From Hyphomonadaceae bacterium TMED5 (GTDB taxonomy: Bacteria; Pseudomonadota; Alphaproteobacteria; Caulobacterales; Hyphomonadaceae), in the NCBI GenBank assembly GCA_002173095.1, contig NHBK01000020.1, positions 62,423 through 126,422 of the forward strand: a stretch of DNA of 64,000 bases. The letters are read 5' to 3'. The translations under genes and the position numbers were made by a program. Each line of letters starts with the position of its first letter. Positions within the stretch are counted from its first letter, which is position 1. The notes under the pieces are model-generated. The model did no database searches, was not told where the DNA came from, and saw only the letters and a list, made by a program, of their open reading frames with translations. Below, in pieces: positions 24,239 through 32,419 of the stretch.

Positions 24239-25212
24239 ACATACTTTCCGACCTCTGGATTGGTGCTATTGCAGGGACACTGACCGTCCTGGCTCTTTCT
24301 CTGGTTATAAGACTTATCCTTGCGCCCACGCTTGCTGGCGTCAGCTGTCTGAGTGCCAATGCACGCAAGATCGTTATTCCGGCCTTGCTGGTTCTTCCAG
24401 CTGTATTGGGCATCTCACTCGCCATTATCATGGCCGTTTCAGACCATCATCTGCCCTTTGATCTGATGGCGCATCACTGTCATTCTGATGCTGTCGGGTG
24501 CGCAGCGCATGGCCGCGTTTCAGACTATTTGCCGCTCACCGCGATTGGGGCCGGACTTCTGACGATTTTCTTGTCGTGGACAATGTTTGGGATGGCTGAA
24601 AAGCTCCACGCCATTGTCGAAACAAATCTGCGTTTACAGAGAACTGTTTCCAAAGAGCAGGATACAGCTTTCATTCTGGATGTTGAGACACCGCTGGCGT
24701 TCTGTGCGGGCCTTTTCACGCCGAAGATTTATGTCTCCAAAGGTCTGACAGAGCGCCTGTCAGCTGAAGAACTCGAAATGGTTCGTCTCCACGAGGCCAG
24801 TCATATCTGGGGACGAGATTTGCTGGTTCGCTTCATCGTATCGCTTCTTTCCTTTGGTCAGTTCGGCAGAGTCCGTTCTTCGCTCATGGCGGCACTTGTT
24901 CGCGCTCAGGAAGAAGTCTGCGATCAGAAAGTGGCACGCCAGTATGGTCGTGTTGAAACCGCCGAAATGCTGATCAAGGTTCAGCGCCTCAGGCGGTCTT
25001 GTTCAGGACTGTCTCCTCAAATCTCGGCCGCCGTTGACCATGGCGATATCAGTGCTCGAACTCTGGCACTGATATCGCCAGAACAGACGCGCTCAAAAAC
25101 CACCAAGACCTTCATTGCTGTCGCGGCACCAGGGCTTGCCTTCGCACTGGTGCTGGCATCCGAGCCACTGCATCACCTCATTGAAACTCTCTTTCTTTCG
25201 TTGAAAGGCTGA
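24235..25212 (+). CDS. M56-family (BlaR1-like) membrane metallopeptidase with His/Cys-rich loop
   Basis: A 325-residue membrane protease. Membrane segments lie at about 8-30, 46-67 and 100-119, with a last one near 295-315. The zinc site is RLHEASHIWGRD (H186-E187...H190), followed by a conserved segment with AQEEVCDQKVARQYG. Between segments 2 and 3 a short loop (about 70-92) holds DHH, HHCH, Cys89 and His92, many metal ligands in 23 residues. With the protease domain in the cytoplasm this loop faces the periplasm. It lacks the penicillin-binding sensor domain of BlaR1. Likely role: sense periplasmic metal and cleave or inactivate the co-translated BlaI-type repressor. Confidence 0.85.
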   Translation: MNILSDLWIGAIAGTLTVLALSLVIRLILAPTLAGVSCLSANARKIVIPALLVLPAVLGISLAIIMAVSDHHLPFDLMAHHCHSDAVGCAAHGRVSDYLPLTAIGAGLLTIFLSWTMFGMAEKLHAIVETNLRLQRTVSKEQDTAFILDVETPLAFCAGLFTPKIYVSKGLTERLSAEELEMVRLHEASHIWGRDLLVRFIVSLLSFGQFGRVRSSLMAALVRAQEEVCDQKVARQYGRVETAEMLIKVQRLRRSCSGLSPQISAAVDHGDISARTLALISPEQTRSKTTKTFIAVAAPGLAFALVLASEPLHHLIETLFLSLKG

Positions 25213-25217
25213 AACGC

Positions 25218-26468
25218 ATGACAAAGACCGAAGCCATTCGCGCGAAAAAAATACCGACCTTTAATCGGCTTTTCGTGGCATTGCTTCTCAGCAGCGCAGC
25301 AATGCCATTTGCCAGCGCCGAAACCTATACACTGGCCGACGCGGTGGAGGCGGCGCTCTAGCGATCTGATGTTGAGACGGTTCTGACGTCAGATGTCGAT
25401 GCGGCGCAAGGACGAAGGATGACGGCAGGAACGCGCCCAAACCCTGTGCTCGGCCTGGATCGGGAAGGTGTGGACGGTTTCGCTGGCGATGGATCGGAAA
25501 CTATTCTCAGCATAGAGCAAAGCTTTGACTTTTTTGGTCGGCGCAAACTGGCCGTAACTGGGGCAGATGCGGACATACGTGCAGCCCAGACAGGTGCTCA
25601 GGTCGAACGTGCACGTATCGCGTCGGACGTCACGCAAGCCTATTATACCGTAGTCTATACTCAGGCCCGGCTGAGCGCCGAAACCAATTATCGTGATCAG
25701 CTCGATGCTTTGCTGGATAATACCAGAATGCGTCTCCAAGCCGGTGACGCTGCACAATACGATGTCGAGCGCATTCGGCAGGCGGCGTGGAGTGCGGACC
25801 TGTCCGCCAGTCGGGCTGCTGCAAATCTTCTGACTGCGGAAGCAGATTTTGAGGCGGCAACGGGGCTGAATTTTAAGTCTACCGAAGATCGACTGGTCGG
25901 AGACCTTCTGCCTGAAACGACGGTTCAGGATATTCTTCTCAGTGGCAACACGCCGTATCTTGAGCGCCTGCGCGCTGAAGCAGATGCCGCTTCAGCCAGA
26001 GAGCAGATGGCGGGCATTGTCGCGCCTGATGTCACCATTGGCGCGGGAGTGCGCCGTATTGATGGACCGTTTGATGAAACCGGGCTGATGCTTGGCGTTC
26101 GCGTGCCACTACCCTTGTTTGATCGAAATCAGGGTGCCTTTGAGACAGCTTCCGCTGAGCGTCGCTCTGCTGAAGCGCGCCTTCGTCTGGAAGAGCAACG
26201 TATTCGTGCACAGGCGCAAGGACAGTTGCAGCGCTTTGGTGCACTGATGGATGCGGCTGAAGCCTATGACGCGACCGCACTGAGTTCATCTGAAGAGCTT
26301 CGCCGCATTGCCCTGGCATCCTATTCGGGCGGCGAGATTGCCGTCTTTGAAGTGATTGATGCCCTTCAGTCAGCCCGAGATGCGCAGCTTCAGAATTTAG
26401 ACCTTCAGCATGACGCGCGCGCCGCGCTCATCGCTCTGTCCGCACTCTTCCCGGAGATCAGCCAATGA
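25218..26468 (+). pseudogene. czcC: TolC-family outer-membrane channel of heavy-metal RND system, interrupted by amber codon
   Basis: From ATG 25218 the frame encodes a signal peptide (ending near FASA) and the mature start ETYTLADAVEAAL, then meets TAG at 25359-25361. Beyond it the same frame runs open for 368 codons with a TolC-type protein: AAQGRR...TRPNPVLGL, coiled-coil helices with RARIASDVTQAYYTVVYTQA, and GGEIAVFEVIDALQSARDAQ near the end. The outer-membrane duct would export metal handed over by CzcAB. Without the stop the product would be 416 residues, normal for CzcC. Translation from the internal ATG 25419 would lack a signal peptide. It overlaps czcB by 4 nt. Possibilities: pseudogene, amber suppression or a sequence error. 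Confidence 0.8.
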
Positions 26469-28051
26469 ACACCCGTCTGAAATACATCGTTTCTACGCTT
26501 GCTTTGAGCCTGCTTGTCAGCGCTTGCGGAAACTCTGACCACGAACATGCTGAAGGCGATGATCACGCACATACAGCAGATGGCGGCCATGTTGAAGATG
26601 ATCACGGCCATGGCCATGGCGGCGGGGTTGTTGTTACAGACTTTTCTGACACAGCCGAACTCTTCGTGGAATTTCCGCCTCTTGCAGTGGGTCGGGAGTC
26701 CGGGTTTGCCGCCCACTTCACCCGGCTTGACACCTTCGCCGCTATTGATGAAGGCGAAGCGATTGTGCGCCTGACAGGTGGCGGGCTTGCTGATGAAGTC
26801 TTCCGTGCCGGTCCATCCGATACGGCAGGGATATTCCGCCCGGTGGCAACACCGCTCAATGCTGTGCGCAGGCGCGTTGTCTTAGAACTGGTCACAGATG
26901 AGTTCACCTCCACGCACGACCTTGGCGAGTATCAGGTGTTCCGGACCGAAGCAGAAGCCGACGCATCGTTGCCTGAAGAAGAGGAAGACGGCTCTCTCAT
27001 TCCATTTCTGAAGGAACAGCAATGGAAGGTCGATTTCGCAACAGCGCAGGTATCTGAACAGACGCTGTCACGATCCATTCGCGCTCCAGGTCTGATTTCT
27101 GTTCCACCAAACTCAGAAGCCAGGATTTCTGCGAGTGCTGACGGCCAGATTGCACCTGTCGGCGCAGGCTTTCCTGATCTCGGAGACACAGTTTCGCGCG
27201 GTGACGCTCTGATACGCATCACGCCGCGGCTTGGCGGCGATCTTGATATCGCGTCACTTGTGGCTGAACAGAGAAGCGCGCAGGTCGCATTAGACGCAGC
27301 CCGCACAGAGCGGGAACGGCTTGAAGGCTTGTTGGCTGCTGGTGCCGTTCCACAGCGTCGCGTCGATGAAGCACTCAGCGCTGAAAGACAGGCTGAAGCT
27401 CGCCTCAACGCCGCCCAGAGCCGTGCGAACTCAGCCGGTGGCGCGTCTGGCGTTGTTATCCGATCACCGATCAATGGCCGCATTACTGAGGTCAGCGTCT
27501 CTCCGGGCGGATTTACGTCGTCAGGCGAAACCCTTTTTCGGGTGACGGACGATACGCGCCTGCGTTTGACGGCACGTGTCGCTGAAGCTGACATCTCAGA
27601 ACTGGGTTCACCCACCGGCGCATGGTTTCGGTTCGCCGGTAGTGAGCAGGTCTACGACCTTTCTGACTTGAATGGCCGTCTCGTCTCGGCTCAATCCAGT
27701 ATTGATCAGATGACGCGAACGGCTCCGGTCATTTTTGAGTTCGATAATCCTGAAGGTGCCATACGCCCTGGCAGCGCCGTTACGGCAGGTGTTCAGACCA
27801 GTCAGGTGTTCACGCTGCCGGTTATTCCCGCCTCCGCCATCGTTGATGATGCGGGGCAAGAGGTCGTCTTCGTAATGGCAGATGGTGAGAACTGGGAACG
27901 ACGTGTAATCCGCGTTGCGCTTCGTGAGGGCGATCAGGTCGCCGTCACGTCAGGTGTCGAACCCGGTGAATATGTCGTCTCGCGCGGCGCCTATCTCGTT
28001 TTCCTGGCAGCGTCCGGACCGGCTGAAGCTGGTCACGGCCACGCACACTAG
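26465..28051 (+). CDS. czcB: Periplasmic adaptor (membrane-fusion protein) of heavy-metal RND efflux
   Basis: A 528-residue HlyD-type adaptor joining the RND pump to the outer-membrane channel. It begins with a lipoprotein signal (LLVSAC, Cys about 21) and a His-rich stretch (about 25-55, repeated HAHTADGGH and DDHGHGHGG) likely to bind metal. An additional beta-type domain follows (about 58-165). The adaptor core includes the barrel/lipoyl part ISASADGQIAPVGAGFPDLG, a coiled coil (about 260-325) and VIRSPINGRITEVSVSPGGF. The C-terminus again ends in His (GHGHAH). It overlaps czcC by 4 nt and precedes czcA by 11 nt. Substrate is probably Zn, Co, Cd or Ni by operon type. Confidence 0.9.
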   Translation: MNTRLKYIVSTLALSLLVSACGNSDHEHAEGDDHAHTADGGHVEDDHGHGHGGGVVVTDFSDTAELFVEFPPLAVGRESGFAAHFTRLDTFAAIDEGEAIVRLTGGGLADEVFRAGPSDTAGIFRPVATPLNAVRRRVVLELVTDEFTSTHDLGEYQVFRTEAEADASLPEEEEDGSLIPFLKEQQWKVDFATAQVSEQTLSRSIRAPGLISVPPNSEARISASADGQIAPVGAGFPDLGDTVSRGDALIRITPRLGGDLDIASLVAEQRSAQVALDAARTERERLEGLLAAGAVPQRRVDEALSAERQAEARLNAAQSRANSAGGASGVVIRSPINGRITEVSVSPGGFTSSGETLFRVTDDTRLRLTARVAEADISELGSPTGAWFRFAGSEQVYDLSDLNGRLVSAQSSIDQMTRTAPVIFEFDNPEGAIRPGSAVTAGVQTSQVFTLPVIPASAIVDDAGQEVVFVMADGENWERRVIRVALREGDQVAVTSGVEPGEYVVSRGAYLVFLAASGPAEAGHGHAH

Positions 28052-28062
28052 GAGCGAGGCAG

Positions 28063-31000
28063 ATGATAACACAAACCGTCAAACTCTCGCTGACACACCG
28101 CTTATTCGTGCTTCTCGCCGCGCTTGCCCTTCTGGGTTGGGGCGTCTGGGAAACATTGAAAATGCCAGTGGATGTTTTTCCTGATCTCACTGCGCCTACG
28201 GTCTCAGTCGTAACAGAAGCTCACGGCATGGCACCCGAAGAGGTGGAAACGCTGATCACCTTCCCGATTGAGACGGCGCTTAATGGAGCGTCCGGCGTGA
28301 GACGGGTTCGGTCTTCGACCTCAGTTGGCAGTTCGGTGGTCTGGGTCGATTTTGAGTGGGGCACAGACATTTACAAGGCTCGCCAGATCGTCTCAGAAAA
28401 GCTCCAGCTGGTGCGCAGTACATTGCCGCCAGACCTGCCGCCCCCTGTGCTCGCGCCGATCTCCTCAATTATGGGTGAGGTCATGTTTATCGCGCTGCGG
28501 TCTGACCAGCATGACGCGATGGATATCCGGACTGCAGCCGACTGGACACTGCGCCGACGCCTTCTGGCGACGCCAGGCGTGGCTCAGGTTATCCCGATTG
28601 GCGGAGATGTTCGTCAGTATCAGGTACAAGTCGAACCCGATCGGCTCGCTGCTTACGGCATGACACTCACAGAGGTGACTGAAGCCGTCGCGGAATCGAA
28701 TGAAAACTCCTCTGCAGGATTTGTTGCGCAGGGTGGTCAGGAATATCTGATCACCGGCGTCGGTCGTGCTCAGTCCGTGGCCGACATTGCAGGCACGCCT
28801 GTTGGTGTACGCGACGGTGTGCCAATCCTTGTCAGCGACGTTGCGACTGTTGAAATTGGTCCGGCAATTGTCCGCGGCACAGGCGCCTATAACGGCGAAG
28901 CGGCGGTCATTATCGGCATTCAGAAACAACCAGACGCCAATACTCTGGAACTGACTTCCGCGCTCGATCAGGTGTTTGAAGAAGTTCAGGCTACATTGCC
29001 TGAAGGCATGACCATCCAGACCGAGCTTTTCCGTCAGGCCGACTTCATCACGGTTGCGCTTGAGAATGTCAGCCATGCGTTACGCGATGGCGCGATATTG
29101 GTAATCCTGATTGTGTTCGCCTTCCTCTTGAGCTGGCGCGCAACGCTGATCTCTCTGCTGGCCATCCCACTCTCTCTCATCACCACGGTTCTTGTGATGA
29201 AAGTTATGGGCGCAACCATCAACACGATGACGCTCGGTGGTATGGCCATTGCGCTGGGCGCACTTGTCGATGACGCCATCATTGTCGTCGAGAATGTCAC
29301 ACGCAGACTGAGAGAAAACTCCTCCAGTTCTAACCCGAAACCAACGCTGTCAGTCGTAGGACATGCGACAAGAGAAATTCAGGGGTCAATCGTCTTTGCG
29401 ACCCTGATAATTATGCTGGTCTTCCTGCCACTCTTCTTCCTGTCGGGTGTTGAGGGCAGACTGCTTTATCCGCTGGGCCTTGCCTATGTAGTGGCACTCG
29501 CCGCATCCCTCTTCGTTGCGGTTACGGTGACACCGGCATTGGCATCGCTTCTCATGCCGGGTGACTGGGCAGTAAAAACCTCCAAAGAACCTTGGCTCTC
29601 TCGCATGACGCAGAGCATCTACAAGCCGGTTCTGAACTTCTCACTCGGCAAATGGCATGTGCTCTCTGCACTGTCGCTTGGCGGGCTTGTGGTATCTGGT
29701 ATTTTCCTGTCCATGGCGGGCCGGTCTTTCCTGCCAGAATTCAACGAAGGTAGCCTGACCGTCAGCGCTGTGACCTTACCGGGTACGTCTCTGGAACAAT
29801 CCGACCAGCTTGGCGCACGTGTCGAAGCCCTGCTTCTGGAACAGCCTGAAGTCGTCGCCACAGCGCGACGGACAGGCCGTGCAGAACTCGATGAGCATGC
29901 TCAGGTGGTCAGCGCTTCTGAGATCGAAGTTGTGCTTCAGATGGGTGACCGGTCTATGGAGGCATTCCTTGCAGACCTTCGATCATCCTTCACGTCTTTG
30001 CCGGGAATGAATGTGACTATTGGCCAGCCAATCTCTCACCGGATTGACCACATGCTGTCAGGTACACGTGCCAACATCGCAATCAAACTGTTCGGTCCTG
30101 ACCTTTATGATCTGCGTCGTCATGCCGAAACCATACGCGGAGCGATTGAAGGCACCGAAGGCCTCGTTGACCTGTCGGTTGAACAACAGGCAGAGTTGCC
30201 CACGCTGACCGTCGATATCCGACGCGATGTGATTGGCCGCTATGGCCTCAATACAGGCGAAGTCGCTGAAATGATTGAGGCTGCCTTTGCTGGTGCTGAA
30301 GTCACACGCATTCTTGAGGGCAGTGCAGCCTTTGATCTGATCGTTCGTTATTCAGATGAAAACCGGGCGTCACTCGATGCAGTGCGTGACACGCGCTTTG
30401 TGACACCAACAGGCGCAGAAGTGCCACTGCGGGCGCTGGCGGACATCCGTCGGGACCGTGGCCCGAACATGATCGCGCGTGAAAATGCAGCGCGTAAGAT
30501 CGTCATCATGGGCAATGTGTCGGGCCGTGACCTTCTGAGCGTCGTTGAAGACATTCAGGCGACCATTGGAAGCGATGTGAGCTTGCCTGAGGGTTATTAC
30601 GTAGAGTTCGGTGGTCAGTTTGAAAGCGCTACGGAAGCCACAAATCGTCTGACCATACTGTCTGTGATCGTCGTGCTTGGCGTGTTTATCCTTCTCTATA
30701 TGGCGTTCGACTCAGCACGCGACGCCATGCTGGTTATGATCAATCTGCCGCTTGCCCTCATTGGCGGTGTGGCAGGTGTTTATCTCTCCGGAGGTATTCT
30801 GTCTGTTGCATCTATCATTGGCTTTATCACTCTGTTTGGCATTGCCACGCGAAACGGTGTGATGATGGTGTCTCACATTCGCCAGCTTCAACTGGATGGA
30901 GACGAAACCGAGATGCTGGAAGCCGTCAGACGCGGGGCGATGGAACGTGTCGTGCCAATTCTGATGACGGCTCTGGCCACGGCTCTCGCGCTCATTCCGC

Positions 31001-31179
31001 TTGCCCTGCGCGCTGGTGAACCCGGAAGTGAAATTCAGTCGCCTATGGCCATGGTCATTCTGTGTGGCCTGACAAGCTCCACGCTTCTGAATATGATTGT
31101 GCTTCCCGCTCTTTATGCGAAGTTCGGTGCTGCACCGACGATCAAAACCAATTCTGAAACAGCGCTATCAAACGCCTGA
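28063..31179 (+). CDS. czcA: CzcA/CusA-family heavy-metal RND efflux pump
   Basis: A 1038-residue inner-membrane proton/metal antiporter of full RND length: 12 membrane segments, one at about 14-31, groups at about 340-530 and 865-1020, with two large periplasmic loops. It has the heavy-metal motif near IALGALVDDAIIVVENVTRR (about 395-414), where acidic residues carry protons. The DD variant differs from the CusA-like pump downstream (GAMVDAS), suggesting a different metal. RBS GGAG lies before ATG 28063. It works with the adaptor and the TolC channel upstream; the channel gene carries an amber codon. Confidence 0.95.
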   Translation: MITQTVKLSLTHRLFVLLAALALLGWGVWETLKMPVDVFPDLTAPTVSVVTEAHGMAPEEVETLITFPIETALNGASGVRRVRSSTSVGSSVVWVDFEWGTDIYKARQIVSEKLQLVRSTLPPDLPPPVLAPISSIMGEVMFIALRSDQHDAMDIRTAADWTLRRRLLATPGVAQVIPIGGDVRQYQVQVEPDRLAAYGMTLTEVTEAVAESNENSSAGFVAQGGQEYLITGVGRAQSVADIAGTPVGVRDGVPILVSDVATVEIGPAIVRGTGAYNGEAAVIIGIQKQPDANTLELTSALDQVFEEVQATLPEGMTIQTELFRQADFITVALENVSHALRDGAILVILIVFAFLLSWRATLISLLAIPLSLITTVLVMKVMGATINTMTLGGMAIALGALVDDAIIVVENVTRRLRENSSSSNPKPTLSVVGHATREIQGSIVFATLIIMLVFLPLFFLSGVEGRLLYPLGLAYVVALAASLFVAVTVTPALASLLMPGDWAVKTSKEPWLSRMTQSIYKPVLNFSLGKWHVLSALSLGGLVVSGIFLSMAGRSFLPEFNEGSLTVSAVTLPGTSLEQSDQLGARVEALLLEQPEVVATARRTGRAELDEHAQVVSASEIEVVLQMGDRSMEAFLADLRSSFTSLPGMNVTIGQPISHRIDHMLSGTRANIAIKLFGPDLYDLRRHAETIRGAIEGTEGLVDLSVEQQAELPTLTVDIRRDVIGRYGLNTGEVAEMIEAAFAGAEVTRILEGSAAFDLIVRYSDENRASLDAVRDTRFVTPTGAEVPLRALADIRRDRGPNMIARENAARKIVIMGNVSGRDLLSVVEDIQATIGSDVSLPEGYYVEFGGQFESATEATNRLTILSVIVVLGVFILLYMAFDSARDAMLVMINLPLALIGGVAGVYLSGGILSVASIIGFITLFGIATRNGVMMVSHIRQLQLDGDETEMLEAVRRGAMERVVPILMTALATALALIPLALRAGEPGSEIQSPMAMVILCGLTSSTLLNMIVLPALYAKFGAAPTIKTNSETALSNA

Positions 31180-31212
31180 GTTCAAGACTGACGAAAACTG
31201 AAAGAGAGACTG

Positions 31213-32292
31213 ATGAAAACATCCGCCCTGTTCGCCAGCCTGAGTGCCCTTGCGCTCATTACAGCCTGTTCTCAGGATCACGATGCGACCCATGAAGACC
31301 ATGATAGGGTGGCGGATGATCATCACGAGACGGATGATCATCATGACGACGCTGACGATCATCACGGCAATGACCATGGGCATGATGAAGATCATCTTGA
31401 GGCGGGCGACCACCATGATGGCGGCAATCATCACGCTCACGACGACCAGCAATCAGCAACGCTAGGCTTCGCAATCGACGCATCTCCAGCCGTTGGCGCA
31501 CCGTTCAGTGTTGGCCTTATCCTCACAGATGCTGCCGGAAATGAACTCACAGCGGCAGACCTCGACGACATGCATGGTTACAAGCTTCATGTCATGCTGG
31601 TGGATACTGGCCTTGAACAACTGGTCACGCTTCATCCCGAAGCCGATGATCATGGCGAGTTCACCATCGAGTTCACGCCAGAATATGGTCGCGAATACAA
31701 GGTGTTCGCGAACTACATTGTGACACACGGAGAAATCTCACACGCTGACGATCATGGCCACGCCCATGACGATGACCACGGGCATGCTCACGAAGAGGAT
31801 GAGCATAGTCACGGTGGAGATGATCACGCCCATGATGATGTCGACGACCATGCGCACGATGATGATCACGCTCACGCCGCCGATGAGAAAGTGGCTGGCT
31901 ATACTCAAGCCACATCCGCACTGATCATCGGCACGGATAGTGCGGATGCTCTGCCAACTGAAAACGTTCTGAGCATCACTGAAGGAGATCTGACCTTCTC
32001 GATCACACCATCTGGTCCTTTGGAATCTGGTACGGCTACAGGATTTACGCTCACTGCATCTCAGGCAGACGGTACAGCATTCACAGACTTCGAGACTGTC
32101 ATGGGTACACAGGCACACTTCGCGGCATTCGATGCATCAGCAGAGCACATGTCTCACGGACACGCTACAGATAGCGGCGACGGCCCCTCAACCGAGCTGA
32201 CATTCTCCGAAGCCGGACCCCACCGCGTTTTCGTGATGGTTGGTGTGGCTGGCGAAACGCTCACTCTGCCTTTCACTGTTCAGGTGGAATAG
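31213..32292 (+). CDS. Very His/Asp-rich secreted protein (metal buffer or sensor)
   Basis: A 359-residue protein with a lipoprotein-type signal (ALITAC, Cys about 20). Two long His/Asp runs (about 21-78 and 178-228), made of HDDH, HEDH and HGHAHDD-like units, separate and flank two beta-rich domains (about 80-175 and 230-359) of similar style: KLHVMLVDTGLEQLVTLHP, then EFTPEYGREYKVF, and later TQAHFAAFDASAEH. The architecture suggests a periplasmic metal sponge or chaperone for the RND system. It starts 33 nt after czcA with GAGAG before the ATG. The exact family of the beta domains is not recognised. Confidence 0.8.
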   Translation: MKTSALFASLSALALITACSQDHDATHEDHDRVADDHHETDDHHDDADDHHGNDHGHDEDHLEAGDHHDGGNHHAHDDQQSATLGFAIDASPAVGAPFSVGLILTDAAGNELTAADLDDMHGYKLHVMLVDTGLEQLVTLHPEADDHGEFTIEFTPEYGREYKVFANYIVTHGEISHADDHGHAHDDDHGHAHEEDEHSHGGDDHAHDDVDDHAHDDDHAHAADEKVAGYTQATSALIIGTDSADALPTENVLSITEGDLTFSITPSGPLESGTATGFTLTASQADGTAFTDFETVMGTQAHFAAFDASAEHMSHGHATDSGDGPSTELTFSEAGPHRVFVMVGVAGETLTLPFTVQVE

Positions 32293-32299
32293 CGAAGCG

Positions 32300-32419
32300 A
32301 TGATCTACCTCGCCATCAAAACGCCGCTCTCCGCGCTGATCATTCTGGCGATTTCCGAAATCGGCAAGCGCAGCCAAACCTTTGCTGCGCTTGTGGCTTC
32401 CCTGCCATCGCCAGACTAG
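32300..32419 (+). pseudogene. Truncated DUF3147-like membrane protein gene
   Basis: A 39-residue frame MIYLAIKTPLSALIILAISE then [19 protein letters not shown]. The N-terminal 35 or so residues match the start of DUF3147-type small membrane proteins (usually over 100 residues, with SLP continuing into further membrane helices). Here the frame ends at a TAG shared with copA. The gene is therefore cut at the junction where the czc island meets the copA gene. It follows the His-rich gene by 7 nt, so it was once the last gene of that operon. Confidence 0.65.
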
